DNA of 34,794 nt from an uncultured Oscillospiraceae bacterium (GCA_944386055.1 CALWZP010000022.1:1-34794); one strand, 5' to 3'; numbered from the stretch's first letter, positions 1-7,440 are shown. Made by a program: numbers and translations. Notes: a model not told the origin generated them from the sequence alone.

Positions 1-608
1 TGGGTGACGATGTCGCAGCCCCACTCGAAGGGCCGGCAGTTCACCGGGGTGGCGAAGGTGTTGTCCACGATGAGGGGAACGCCGTGGGCGTGGGCGGCGT
101 TGGCAAAGCGCTCGATGTCCAGCACCGTCAGGGCGGGGTTGGCGATGGTCTCGCCGAACACCGCCTTGGTGTTGGGCCGGAAGGCGGCCTCCAGCTCCTC
201 ATCGGTGCAGTCGGGCTCCACAAAGGTGAAGTCGATGCCCATCTTCCGCATGGTCACATGGAACAGGTTGTAGGTCCCGCCATAGATGGTGGAGGAGGCC
301 ACCACATGATCGCCGCAGTTGGCGATGTTGAAGATGGCGTAGAAGTTTGCCGCCTGACCGGAGGAGGTGAGCATGGCCGCCGTGCCCCCCTCCATGTCGC
401 AGATCTTGGCCGCCACATGGTCGTTGGTGGGGTTCTGCAGCCGGGTGTAGAAATAACCGCTGGCGTCCAGATCGAACAGCTTGCCCATGTCCTCGCTGGT
501 GGCGTACCGGAAGGTGGTGGACTGCACGATGGGGATCTGCCGGGGTTCGCCGTTCTTGGGGGTGTAGCCCCCCTGGACGCACTTGGTGTTGATGTTGTAA
601 TTGCTCAT
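1..608 (-). CDS. metY: O-acetylhomoserine sulfhydrylase (MetY-type), N-terminal part, runs off window
   Basis: PLP-dependent Cys/Met metabolism enzyme, expected to make homocysteine from O-acetylhomoserine and sulfide in the cytoplasm. About 202 codons are visible from ATG at 606-608; the C-terminal half, including the PLP lysine, lies beyond base 1. The N-terminus has the family pattern: NINTKCVQGGY, PIVQSTTFRY, YTRLQNPTND, then AAMLTSSGQAANFYAI and a ...VVASSTIYGGTYNLF segment typical of the O-acetylhomoserine aminocarboxypropyltransferase branch rather than of short cystathionine gamma-synthases. An AAAGGAG site precedes the ATG by about seven bases. It is the last visible gene of the minus-strand cluster, 43 bases after the GerMN lipoprotein. 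I see no SAM riboswitch or T-box in that gap. Cystathionine gamma-synthase is the alternative and less likely. Confidence 0.9.
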   Translation of the reverse strand, partial: MSNYNINTKCVQGGYTPKNGEPRQIPIVQSTTFRYATSEDMGKLFDLDASGYFYTRLQNPTNDHVAAKICDMEGGTAAMLTSSGQAANFYAIFNIANCGDHVVASSTIYGGTYNLFHVTMRKMGIDFTFVEPDCTDEELEAAFRPNTKAVFGETIANPALTVLDIERFANAAHAHGVPLIVDNTFATPVNCRPFEWGCDIVT

Positions 609-651
609 GCCTGATTGCTCCTTTTCCTCTGTGTTTCGTTCTTTCTTTCCA

Positions 652-1143
652 TCAGCTTTCTTCCTCCGCCGAAGCGTCCGTCAAAAGCAGCGCCTCCTCG
701 GGGGACAGGATCTGGTGACTTCGATAATTCAGCGGCTGGCCGCTGGCGGTGATGCACACTGCCTCCACCCCATCCAGCTGGCACATGGTCAGGGTGATGG
801 CGTAATCCGCCAGGGTCAGCTCCATCCCGGTCAGCCCGCCGTAGTTCTCCGACAGGTCCAGGTACAGCACCCCCTCCTCCAGACGGTAGCTGCGCAGGGC
901 TACCGCTCCGGGGACGCTGGCGGACAGCTCCGTCTCCTCCGGTCCGGCCAGCAGCGCGCTCATCAACTGGCGCACCCCGGGGTTCTCGGGGCCGCTGTAC
1001 TCCACGGGGACCAGGGCGGGACCGCTGTCCTCCTGAGAGGCAAAGTAGAGGCGCAGTCCTCCTCCATCCTCTCCGGGCACCGCCGCGCAGGCCGCGGTCA
1101 GCGCCAGCAGCGCCGCCGCCGTGAGCAGCATCAGCTTTTTCAC
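652..1143 (-). CDS. GerMN-domain lipoprotein
   Basis: 163-residue exported protein. GTG start at 1141-1143, chosen because GGAGGGAG lies seven bases upstream and because the GTG overlaps the TGA of the kinase gene (GTGA). The N-terminus is a lipoprotein signal, KKLMLLTAAALLALTAAC, with Cys19 as the likely lipidated residue. Residues about 35-140 fit the GerMN fold: LRLYFASQEDSG, VRQLMSALLAGP, a VLYLDLSENYGG strand-loop, and a late Q-LDGVEAVCITASGQPL. In this family the domain occurs in spore germination protein GerM and in LpqB-type lipoproteins tied to two-component systems. Position directly after a sensor kinase suggests an extracytoplasmic modulator of that kinase; this is inference. An upstream in-frame ATG at 1164 would put charged residues before the signal and lacks a ribosome site. 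Confidence 0.85.
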   Translation of the reverse strand: MKKLMLLTAAALLALTAACAAVPGEDGGGLRLYFASQEDSGPALVPVEYSGPENPGVRQLMSALLAGPEETELSASVPGAVALRSYRLEEGVLYLDLSENYGGLTGMELTLADYAITLTMCQLDGVEAVCITASGQPLNYRSHQILSPEEALLLTDASAEEES

Positions 1144-2615
1144 GGCGCTCCCTCCTCTCTCCATGCGGGGAAGGTCACCAGAAAGACGCTGCCCCCGCCC
1201 TCTCTCGCCCGGGCGGTGACCGTCCCGCCGTGGGCGTGGACGGTGTCGCTGACGATGGACAGCCCCAGTCCGGTGCCCCCCGCGGCCCGGGAGCGGGCCT
1301 TGTCCACCCGGTAGAACCGGCGGAACACCTTGTCCAGGTCCTCCTCCGGGATACCCACGCCGGTGTCCGCCACCTCCAGCTCCACCTGTTCCTCTGTCCG
1401 GCGCAGGGTCACCGTCACGCTGCCCCCCGGCAGGTTGTACTTCACCGCGTTCTCCATCAGGTTGAAGGCGATCTGGTACAGGTCGTCCTCGGTACAGCGG
1501 ATGACGCAGCCCTCCTCCAGCCGGCAGGTGATCTCCACCTCCCCCGCCCGGGCCAAAGGCTGGAGCATCCGCTCCACCTTCTCCACCACCGTCTTCACCT
1601 CCACCGGCCCGGTGTCCGTGGGAGCCACCGTGTCCAGGCGGGTGAGGGTGAGCAGCTTCTCGGTGATGCGGGTAAGACGGTCCGCTTCCTCCCCGATGTC
1701 CCCCACAAACTCCCGGGCCAGGTCGCTGTCGATGTGCTCGCTCTGGAGAATGGAGTCGGTGAGCAGCCGGATGGAGGCCAGGGGGGTCTTCAGCTCATGG
1801 CTGGCGTCGGAGACGAAGCGCCGGCGCACCTCCTCGGTGGTCTGCAGCCGGTCGGTGAGCTGATTGAACTCGTCGGCCAGCTGTTTCAGCTCGTCGTTGC
1901 CCTTCAGAGACACCCGGTGGTTGTACTCCCCCTCCCGCACGATGCGGATGGCCCGCAGCAGCGCTCCGATCCGGGAGGTAAGGGCCTTGGAGAACAGCAG
2001 GCTCATCCCCAGCACCATGGCGCAGATCACAATGGAGATACCCCGCAGGTTGGACTGCATGCCCAGCAGCAGCTCCGCCTGTCCGGTGTCCACCTCATAG
2101 ACATACACCGCGCCGATGATCATGCTTCGGTACACCACCGGCCCCGCCGCACTGCTGCGGAATTCCCCGTCGATGAACTGGGAGAACACTTTGTCATAGC
2201 CCTCCAGCGCGCGCACCACCTCCCGGAACAGGGCATAGCGGTACACCGGCTCCCGCTCGGTCTCCTCCTGCAGGGTCTGCTCCTCTCCGTCGGCGGGGAG
2301 CGCGTCGGTGTCGTAGAGCACCAGGCCGGAGGGGTCGGTGACCACCACCCGGGTCAGCCCCATGTTCCCCAGCACCCCCATCACCTGGCTGACATTGTCC
2401 GCCGTGAGGGTCTCCTGGTCCGCCAGGGCGGAGGAGATCACCGCCACCTGGCTCTGCAGGGAGGTGGTCTTGGAGCGGAACACCGACTCCTGGGTGCTGA
2501 GCACCGGATAGGTGTTCAGCAGGATCAGCACCGCGCCGATGAGCACGATATAGGTCAGGGCGTACTTCACCTGGATGGAGCTGAAAAAGCGGGGCGCGTC
2601 CCGTGCTGATTTCAT
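1140..2615 (-). CDS. Membrane sensor histidine kinase (PhoR/WalK-like, HAMP-HisKA-HATPase)
   Basis: 491-residue two-component kinase. Start at ATG 2613-2615, with AAAGGAGG ten bases upstream; a longer reading frame upstream overlaps the regulator gene and has no ribosome site. Order of parts: membrane segment 1 at about residues 18-38; an extracytoplasmic sensor region to about 190; membrane segment 2 at about 192-210; HAMP about 210-262; dimerisation helix with phospho-acceptor His273 in FVSDASHELKTPLASI; and an ATPase domain with N-box NLMENAVKY, DTGVGIP and GTGLGLSI. All catalytic boxes are intact. It is preceded by its regulator gene and followed, with a GTGA overlap, by the GerMN lipoprotein gene, so all three are probably cotranscribed. 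The signal is unknown; cell envelope or phosphate sensing are the usual roles of such kinases. Confidence 0.93.
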   Translation of the reverse strand: MKSARDAPRFFSSIQVKYALTYIVLIGAVLILLNTYPVLSTQESVFRSKTTSLQSQVAVISSALADQETLTADNVSQVMGVLGNMGLTRVVVTDPSGLVLYDTDALPADGEEQTLQEETEREPVYRYALFREVVRALEGYDKVFSQFIDGEFRSSAAGPVVYRSMIIGAVYVYEVDTGQAELLLGMQSNLRGISIVICAMVLGMSLLFSKALTSRIGALLRAIRIVREGEYNHRVSLKGNDELKQLADEFNQLTDRLQTTEEVRRRFVSDASHELKTPLASIRLLTDSILQSEHIDSDLAREFVGDIGEEADRLTRITEKLLTLTRLDTVAPTDTGPVEVKTVVEKVERMLQPLARAGEVEITCRLEEGCVIRCTEDDLYQIAFNLMENAVKYNLPGGSVTVTLRRTEEQVELEVADTGVGIPEEDLDKVFRRFYRVDKARSRAAGGTGLGLSIVSDTVHAHGGTVTARAREGGGSVFLVTFPAWREEGAP

Positions 2616-2644
2616 TGGCGCCGCCTCCTTTCCCTGGGCCGGCG

Positions 2645-3340
2645 TCACACCGGCTGCTGCCCCTTCAGGTAATAGCCCACTCCCCACTTGGTGCGGATAT
2701 ACTCCGGGTTGGCGGGGTCCAGCTCCAGCTTCTCCCGCAGGCGGCGGACATGGACATCCACCGTGCGGTAATCGCCGGCGTATTCATAGCCCCACACCAC
2801 ATTCAGCAGGTTCTCCCGGCTGTACACCCGTCCGGGGTTGCGCATGAGCAGCTCCATCAGGTCGAACTCCTTGGCGGTGAGCTCCACCGGTTCCTCTCCC
2901 CGCCAGGCGGAGCGCTGGGCCGTGTCCAGGGTGATGTGCCCCTGGGTCAGCCGCCCCTCCCCCGTCCGCTGGGCGGCGGCGCCCGCCCGGCGCAGCATGG
3001 CCCGGATGCGGGCCTTCAGCTCCAGGATATTGAAGGGCTTTGTGATATAGTCGTCCGCGCCGTATTCAAATCCGATGATCTTGTCGGTGTCCTCGCTACG
3101 GGCGGTGAGCATGATGATGGGGACATTGGAAAACTCCCGGATGCGCATGCAGGCCTGCAGCCCGTCGATCTTGGGCATCATCAGGTCCAGGATGATCAGA
3201 TCGAAGCCGCCCCCCCGGGCCAGCTCCACCGCCTCCTCCCCGTCGCTGCCGGTCTCCACCTGATAGCCCTCGTTCTCCAGATTGAACTTGATGCCCTTCA
3301 CCAGCACCTTCTCGTCGTCCACCACCAGAATTTTCGCCAT
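2645..3340 (-). CDS. OmpR/PhoB-family response regulator
   Basis: 231-residue cytoplasmic transcription regulator. Receiver domain at residues 1-115 with the acidic pair D8/D9, phospho-acceptor Asp52 in LDLMMP, conserved Thr in MLTA and Lys101 in ITKPF. A C-terminal winged helix starts at about residue 130, with the family signatures LTAKEFDLMELLM, YSRENLLNVVWG and TVDVHVRRLREKLE. ATG 3338-3340 has a GGAGGGG site about seven bases upstream. Its stop is 29 bases before the kinase start, so it is the cognate partner of that kinase. The gene begins four bases after the stop of the ComEA-like gene, so transcription probably enters from there. Confidence 0.95.
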   Translation of the reverse strand: MAKILVVDDEKVLVKGIKFNLENEGYQVETGSDGEEAVELARGGGFDLIILDLMMPKIDGLQACMRIREFSNVPIIMLTARSEDTDKIIGFEYGADDYITKPFNILELKARIRAMLRRAGAAAQRTGEGRLTQGHITLDTAQRSAWRGEEPVELTAKEFDLMELLMRNPGRVYSRENLLNVVWGYEYAGDYRTVDVHVRRLREKLELDPANPEYIRTKWGVGYYLKGQQPV

Positions 3341-3344
3341 GTCA

Positions 3345-3734
3345 TCACCCCTCCACGGTGATATAGTCCCTGCACTGCGCCAGGATCCCCTCGCCGATGC
3401 CGGGGACCAGCGTCAGATCCTCCGGCGCAGTGAATGCGCCCTCCTGCTCCCGCCAGTCCACGATGGCCTGGGCCCGGGCCTCCCCGATGCCGGGCAGCCG
3501 CTGCAGCTCCAGCACCGAGGCGGTGTTGATGTTGATGGTCTCCCCCTCCAGCAGCTTCTCCGGCCGGGCGCTCTCCGTCTCCTGGACCGCCGCCGGCGGC
3601 TCGTCCCGGCGGACGGTGTCCACCTGCCAGGGCTCGTCCCCGCTGCCCGTCCAGAGGAAGTATCCCGCCGCGGCCAGCACGAACAGCGCCGTAAGACACA
3701 GCACCGCCAGATCAAATCGTTTGATTTTCTCCAC
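3345..3734 (-). CDS. ComEA-like membrane-anchored helix-hairpin-helix protein
   Basis: 129 residues from GTG 3732-3734, which has AGGGAGGG seven bases upstream; an in-frame ATG at 3767 has no ribosome site. One N-terminal membrane segment (FDLAVLCLTALFVLAAAGYF) anchors the protein with its C-terminus outside. After a linker, residues about 70-127 form the ComEA DNA-binding repeat: ININTASVLELQRLPGIG, then a second hairpin LVPGIGEGIL. In competent Gram-positive bacteria ComEA binds incoming DNA at the cell surface. It is shorter than full ComEA (about 200 residues) because the linker is short. It sits at the head of the two-component cluster with no other competence genes visible, so a role in DNA uptake is not shown here. 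Confidence 0.85.
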   Translation of the reverse strand: MEKIKRFDLAVLCLTALFVLAAAGYFLWTGSGDEPWQVDTVRRDEPPAAVQETESARPEKLLEGETININTASVLELQRLPGIGEARAQAIVDWREQEGAFTAPEDLTLVPGIGEGILAQCRDYITVEG

Positions 3735-3767
3735 AGAGAATCCCTCCCTGACGGTTGCGCTTTTCAT

Positions 3768-3860
3768 TTATTTTTGTTATACTTAGGGAAAGCCGCCTGC
3801 CGGCGCAGCGTCCGAAGGGCGATACATCTTGTACTATAACATACTTACGGAGTTTTTTCC
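3768..3860. promoter_or_regulatory. Divergent intergenic region between comEA-like gene and dacF
   Basis: Ninety-three bases separate two divergent genes, so promoters for both must lie here or within the gene starts. The only AT-rich patches are around 3770-3785 (TTTTTGTTATACTTA, giving a possible minus-strand TATAAC box) and 3829-3845 (TTGTACTATAACATACTT, a possible plus-strand -10). I could not find a convincing -35 box at 17 bases for either, so this is a placement by context rather than by motif. Confidence 0.3.
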
Positions 3861-5246
3861 ATGAAAAAATATCGTTTTTCCGCGCTGTTTGCCTGCGCGG
3901 CGGTGTTCGCCAGTCTTCTGCTGGCCGTCCCCGCCTCCGCCTCGGGGGCGGAGGGCTTTTCGGTGGACGCCCGGCACGCCCTGCTGATGGACGCGGAGCA
4001 CGACGAGGTCCTCTATGAACAGGACGCGGACGCGCGGGCCTATCCCGCCAGCATCACCAAGGTGATGACCGCCCTGCTGGTGCTGGAGGCCGTCGACCGG
4101 GGCGAGCTGTCCCTGGATCAGGTCATCACCGCCAGCAGCACCTACGACGCCGACCTCACCCCCGACGGCTCCACCCAGAACATCCAGCCCGGCGAGCAGC
4201 TCACCGTCCATCAGCTGCTGCAGTGCCTGCTCATCGCCTCCGCCAACGAGGCGGCCAACATTCTGGCCGAGACGGTCGCCGGCGACCTGGAGAGCTTTGT
4301 GGCCCTGATGAACCAGCGGGCGGCGGAGCTGGGCTGCACCGGCACCCACTTTGCCAACGCCCACGGGCTGCACAACGACAACCACTATACCACCGCCCAC
4401 GACATCTACCGCTTTGTCCGGGCGGCCATGGAATATGACGCCTTCCGGGAGATCGTCTCCACCGCCGACTGCTACATCGACGCCACCAACCTGTCCGAGC
4501 AGCGCCACTTTTTCAACACCAACGGCCTGCTGTCCAGCCTGCGGTACAGCGGATATGTCTACTCCGGCGCCATCGGGGTCAAGACGGGCAACACCGACGA
4601 GGCGGGCCTCTGCCTGGCCGCCGCGGCGGAGCGGGACGGCGTCTATCTCATCTCGGTGGTCCTGGGCGCCCAGCGCACCCCCGGTGCCACCGGAAGCGAG
4701 GGCTTCAATCAGTTCTCCGAGAGCATCCGCCTGCTGGACTACGGCTTTGACAACTTTACCCGCCGCGCCATTCTGGACCCCCTGCTTCCCCTGGAGGAGG
4801 TAACGGTCACCCTCTCCAAGGAGGCGGAGAGCGTCATGGTCCGGCCCGCCGACACGGTGGAGCGCACCCTCCCCTCCGATCTGGACCTCTCCCTCATCCA
4901 GCAGGATATCACCCTCTATGCCGACACGGTGGAGGCCCCGGTGGAAGAGGGGCAGGTCCTTGGAAAGGTCACTCTCAGCTACAACGGCGCCGACTACGGC
5001 ACCGTGGACCTGGTGGCCACCAACTCGGTCTCCCGGGATCCGCTGCTCTACCGCCTGCACCAGCTGGACGAGTTCTTCTCCCACGCCTGGGCCAAGATCC
5101 TGGTGGCCGTGGTGCTGGTGCTCATCGCGCTGGTGATCCTGCGCTTCACCCTCTTCTCCCGGCGCAGAAGGTATGGCGCCGCCCGGTACTCCGGCCGCGG
5201 TGCGCATTACTCCGGCCGCCGGCGTTTCCCCGGCAGACGGCGCTGA
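3861..5246 (+). CDS. dacF: D-alanyl-D-alanine carboxypeptidase (DacF / PBP5 type)
   Basis: 461-residue penicillin-binding protein that trims the terminal D-Ala of peptidoglycan stem peptides outside the membrane. Signal peptide at residues 1-28. All three S11 active-site motifs are present: Ser64-I-T-Lys67, Ser127-A-N and Lys241-T-G. A PBP5_C-like beta domain spans about residues 295-395. It ends with a membrane segment (ILVAVVLVLIALVILRF) and a short Arg/Gly/Tyr-rich tail of about 30 residues. Classical PBP5 ends in an amphipathic helix, so a true C-terminal membrane span with a basic cytoplasmic tail is a variation. GGAG lies about eight bases before the ATG. Monocistronic; a strong hairpin terminator follows at 5277. 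Involvement in spore cortex, as for Bacillus DacF, is possible but not shown. Confidence 0.94.
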   Translation: MKKYRFSALFACAAVFASLLLAVPASASGAEGFSVDARHALLMDAEHDEVLYEQDADARAYPASITKVMTALLVLEAVDRGELSLDQVITASSTYDADLTPDGSTQNIQPGEQLTVHQLLQCLLIASANEAANILAETVAGDLESFVALMNQRAAELGCTGTHFANAHGLHNDNHYTTAHDIYRFVRAAMEYDAFREIVSTADCYIDATNLSEQRHFFNTNGLLSSLRYSGYVYSGAIGVKTGNTDEAGLCLAAAAERDGVYLISVVLGAQRTPGATGSEGFNQFSESIRLLDYGFDNFTRRAILDPLLPLEEVTVTLSKEAESVMVRPADTVERTLPSDLDLSLIQQDITLYADTVEAPVEEGQVLGKVTLSYNGADYGTVDLVATNSVSRDPLLYRLHQLDEFFSHAWAKILVAVVLVLIALVILRFTLFSRRRRYGAARYSGRGAHYSGRRRFPGRRR

Positions 5247-5276
5247 CGCCGCCCGGACAGGTCCCTTGCATGCCGC

Positions 5277-5318
5277 GGGGGTCCGGCGCGGCAGACCGCC
5301 GTGCCGGACCCCCGTTTT
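5277..5318 (+). terminator. Rho-independent terminator of dacF
   Basis: An 11-bp perfect stem, GGGGGTCCGGC at 5277-5287 with GCCGGACCCCC at 5303-5313, is followed by GTTTTCC. It lies 31 bases after the dacF stop. There is no T-run on the other strand, so it serves the plus strand only. Confidence 0.8.
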
Positions 5319-5327
5319 CCGCTTTCC

Positions 5328-5576
5328 TCAGCGGCATACCTTCAGCGCCTGGGCCAGCTGGTCCGGGCAGGAGGTGCTCTTCCCGCCGCAGCGGATGCCG
5401 TCCAGGCGGCGGATGGCCTCCTCCACCGGCATCCCCTCCACCAGGCGGGAGATCCCCTGAAGGTTCCCGTGGCATCCGCCCAGGAATTCCACATGGCGGA
5501 TGGTGCCGTCCTCGGCCACCTCGATGCTGATATCCCGGGAGCAGACGCCCCGGGGGGTATAGCGATATGTCATCAT
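5328..5576 (-). CDS. TSCPD-domain protein (TIGR03905-like)
   Basis: 82-residue cytoplasmic protein made of a single TSCPD domain. It has the family layout: YTPRGVCSRDI at the start, then HVEFLGGCHGNLQGISRL and, near the end, IRCGGKSTSCPDQLAQAL, which holds the eponymous T/S-C-P-D motif. Four Cys residues sit in conserved positions (about 13, 35, 63 and 70). The function of the stand-alone family is unknown; the domain is otherwise found at the C-terminus of vitamin B12-dependent ribonucleotide reductases. ATG ATG start at 5571-5576, with AAAGGA seven bases upstream. Own transcription unit, convergent with dacF. Confidence 0.88.
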   Translation of the reverse strand: MMTYRYTPRGVCSRDISIEVAEDGTIRHVEFLGGCHGNLQGISRLVEGMPVEEAIRRLDGIRCGGKSTSCPDQLAQALKVCR

Positions 5577-5665
5577 ACGACAGTCCTTTCTGATGGAAGC
5601 AGTTCCGCGTTTTTCCGCGTCCGGCCCCTATTATACCCGGGTCCGCGCCGTTTTTCAAGCTCCGC

Positions 5666-6409
5666 TCATCCCGGGACAAGCCCGGTCCACCGGGCCGCCG
5701 CCGCCACGGCGGCGCACAGCAGCGCCCCCACCCCCGTGGGCAGCGCCGCGGCCAGGGCGGTCCACCGCAGGCTCCCCGTCTCCTTCCAGATGGTCAGGCA
5801 GGTGGTGGAGCACGGCCAGTGCGCCAGGGAAAACAGCGCCATACACACCGCCGTCAGCCCCGTCCAGCCGTTGTCCGTCAGCAGCTGCCCCAGGCCGGCC
5901 AGGCTCTCCCACTCCGTCAGGGTCCCGTTGGAGAGATAGATCATCATGACGATGGGCAGCACGATCTCGTTGGCGGGCCACCCCAGCAGGAAGGCCGTGA
6001 GGATGGCCCCGTCCAGTCCCAGCAGCCGCCCCAGGGGGTCCAGCGCCGCCGCGACGGCGGCCAGAAGGGTCTGTCCCCCCACCGTCACATGGGCGCACAG
6101 CCACAGCAGCAGCCCCGCGGGCGCGGCCACCGCCGCCGCCCGCCCCAGGACGAACAGGGTGCGGTCCAGCACCGAGCGCACCACCACCTGCCCCACCCGC
6201 GGGCGGCGGTAGGGCGGCAGCTCCAGCGTAAACGAGGACGGCATCCCCTTCAGCACGGTGGCGGACAGCGCCCTGCACAGCAGGAAGGTCAGCGCCGCCC
6301 CCAGAATGATGACCCCCGTCAGCGCCGCGGCCGCGGCCAGGCTGCCCCCCGCGCCGGCGAAGAAGATGGAAAAAATGGCGATCATCGCCGGGAATGCGCC
6401 GCCGGGCAA
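5666..6409 (-). CDS. feoB: FeoB C-terminal membrane part, separated from its N-terminal part by an inserted element
   Basis: This frame encodes the second half of the FeoB ferrous iron transporter: nucleoside-recognition/Gate and FeoB_C segments with about six membrane helices, starting within the family motif ...FPAMIAIFSIFFAG and including LGWPANEIVLP and SLAHWPCSTTCLTIWKE. Genuine FeoB sequence begins at the junction (6388 and below). Residues upstream of that, and the TTG at 6407-6409, come from the inserted element. The other half lies at 11632-12744. Joining at the shared CGGGAAT (6389-6395 and 11632-11638) restores the phase exactly: the Pro codon at 11632-11634 is replaced by the identical Pro codon at 6389-6391. 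As it stands, this piece lacks the G domain and the first gate and has no ribosome site, so it is presumably silent. Confidence 0.9.
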   Translation of the reverse strand: MPGGAFPAMIAIFSIFFAGAGGSLAAAAALTGVIILGAALTFLLCRALSATVLKGMPSSFTLELPPYRRPRVGQVVVRSVLDRTLFVLGRAAAVAAPAGLLLWLCAHVTVGGQTLLAAVAAALDPLGRLLGLDGAILTAFLLGWPANEIVLPIVMMIYLSNGTLTEWESLAGLGQLLTDNGWTGLTAVCMALFSLAHWPCSTTCLTIWKETGSLRWTALAAALPTGVGALLCAAVAAAARWTGLVPG

Positions 6410-6417
6410 AGGGAAAC
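6389..6417 (+). repeat. Left attachment junction: 7-bp core plus element arm
   Basis: CGGGAAT (6389-6395) is the copy of the core shared with the right junction. Three bases inside it begins the arm CCGCCGGGCAAAGGGAAAC (6399-6417), which matches the reverse complement of the right-end arm (11613-11631) at 18 of 19 positions. To the left of the core lies feoB sequence. Confidence 0.85.
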
Positions 6418-6457
6418 TCTCCGGCGCGGACCGGTCCCGGCCCGCGCTGCGCGGCCC

Positions 6458-6646
6458 CTATCTGTTCCGAAGGGCGCGCAGCAGTTCGTCCAGCGCCGTC
6501 AGCTGCCCCTCCGGCGGCAGCCCCTCCTCCCGCAGTCTGCGCATCACATACCCCAGATATACCTCCCCCGCCCGCCGGGCAAGGGCCTCGCGGTCCTCCG
6601 GGGGCTCGGTGCGTATCTCCACGGTTTTGGCATGGTTCCTGTCCAC
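6458..6646 (-). CDS. Small hypothetical protein of the feoB island
   Basis: 62 residues from GTG 6644-6646, chosen because GGGGAGG lies about seven bases upstream; an ATG at 6667 in the same frame has none. I do not recognise a family. The sequence is charged and probably helical (RTEPPEDREALARRAGEVY, then a Leu-rich C-terminus LTALDELLRALR), with no membrane segment or Cys. It is the gene closest to the left att junction. Small basic/helical proteins next to an att site are sometimes recombination directionality factors, so that role is worth testing, but nothing in the sequence proves it. Confidence 0.55.
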   Translation of the reverse strand: MDRNHAKTVEIRTEPPEDREALARRAGEVYLGYVMRRLREEGLPPEGQLTALDELLRALRNR

Positions 6647-6709
6647 GGCCTCCCCTCCCCATCCCACAGTCTATGGGGCGGGCCGCCCGGTTATGTGCCC
6701 GGAGACAGG

Positions 6710-6743
6710 CCGATGGGCGGAGGTCTCCCCCCGCCCCATCGGT
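6710..6743 (-). other. Hairpin after the zinc-ribbon gene
   Basis: CCGATGGG-CGG (6710-6720) can pair with CCGCCCCATCGG (6732-6743), with one bulged base. It lies ten bases beyond the stop of the zinc-ribbon gene, before the last minus-strand gene. There is no T-run, so it is more likely an RNA-stabilising or partial-stop structure than a full terminator. Confidence 0.4.
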
Positions 6744-6752
6744 CCCCTGAAT

Positions 6753-7034
6753 TCAGGTATGTACATCATCCCGCCGGCCGCAGCGGATCTTCCGGACTTT
6801 TTTATAGTCCTTCCAGTCCAGCTTCTGGCCGCAGCGGTCACAGAAGGCCATAAACTCCCGCTCCATGGTGATGGAGCACCGGGGGCACACATAGTACCCC
6901 GTCTCCCCATAAAGCGGGGAGCAGGAAACCCTCATCTCTGTGACTGGCATCCCCCGGCGATAGGATGCCAGCTGCTCCACCGTCTTGCGGAGCAGTGCCG
7001 GAGACGCAGCCCGTGTCAGCCGTTCGCTTCTCAT
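6753..7034 (-). CDS. Small zinc-ribbon protein of the feoB island
   Basis: 93 residues. A zinc ribbon is formed by CPRC (about residue 50) and CDRC (about residue 66), with 12 residues between the pairs. Before it, a helical stretch (LLRKTVEQLASYRRGMPV) and a short strand region. The C-terminus is basic (DYKKVRKIRCGRR). ATG 7032-7034 overlaps the TGA of the upstream HTH gene (ATGA), so the two are translationally coupled. Such small zinc ribbons next to a Cro/CI-type regulator occur in islands and prophages, but I cannot assign a function; nucleic acid or protein binding is the general expectation. Confidence 0.65.
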   Translation of the reverse strand: MRSERLTRAASPALLRKTVEQLASYRRGMPVTEMRVSCSPLYGETGYYVCPRCSITMEREFMAFCDRCGQKLDWKDYKKVRKIRCGRRDDVHT

Positions 7035-7261
7035 CCCTCCGCTTCATCCCCCTGTTTCAGGACCAGCATGCTCTCCATGGGCAGGCCGAACTCCTTGCTG
7101 ATCCGATAGAGCAGAGAGGAGGACACATCGGTGTCCCTCTCCTTGAGATTCCGGATATGCCGGTCTGTGATGCCGATCCGCTCTGCAAATTCCTCCTGTT
7201 TCAGTGCCCTCGCCTCCATTTCTCTTTCTAATTTCTTATGGTCGAGTAAAGCAGTTAACAA
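7031..7261 (-). CDS. Small HTH regulator (XRE/Cro-CI type)
   Basis: 76 residues from TTG 7259-7261. This start is preferred over a GTG at 7270 because AAAGGAGG ends eight bases before the TTG but directly abuts the GTG. A helix-turn-helix occupies about residues 20-50: ALKQEEFAERIGITDRHIRNLK, then SSSLLYRISKEFGLPMESML. Typical of phage- and island-type repressors of 70-80 residues. It is coupled to the downstream zinc-ribbon gene and transcribed divergently from a second HTH gene at 7704. That is the classical arrangement of a two-repressor switch, so it probably controls the intervening region. Confidence 0.8.
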   Translation of the reverse strand: MLTALLDHKKLEREMEARALKQEEFAERIGITDRHIRNLKERDTDVSSSLLYRISKEFGLPMESMLVLKQGDEAEG

Positions 7262-7386
7262 TGGACTCACCTCCTTTCCAGCTAAAAGGATAGCGAGGGC
7301 TTGTTATATTCGACAGGAATTCAAGTTCCGCTTTTGCATTTTTTGTCGATTTTTCCCTATATTTTTTCATTTCAAGCTGGCCTGAC

Positions 7387-7438
7387 CGGGAAAAAGCAGA
7401 AGAGCGGGGCCGCACCTCGCGGCCCCGCTCTTCTTGCA
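7387..7438 (-). terminator. Strong hairpin with minus-strand T-run
   Basis: AGAGCGGGGCCGC (7401-7413) pairs with GCGGCCCCGCTCT (7419-7431), extended by further pairs outside. On the minus strand the hairpin is followed by a CTTTTTCCC run (complement of 7387-7395), so it would stop leftward transcripts. No leftward gene lies immediately upstream of it. It may insulate the leftward HTH gene, or end an unrecognised RNA started between 7440 and 7700. Confidence 0.6.
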
Positions 7439-7440
7439 GA

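Noticed and set aside
609-651. SAM riboswitch or T-box before metY
   Set aside because: The gap is only 43 bases and contains just the ribosome site; too short for either structure.
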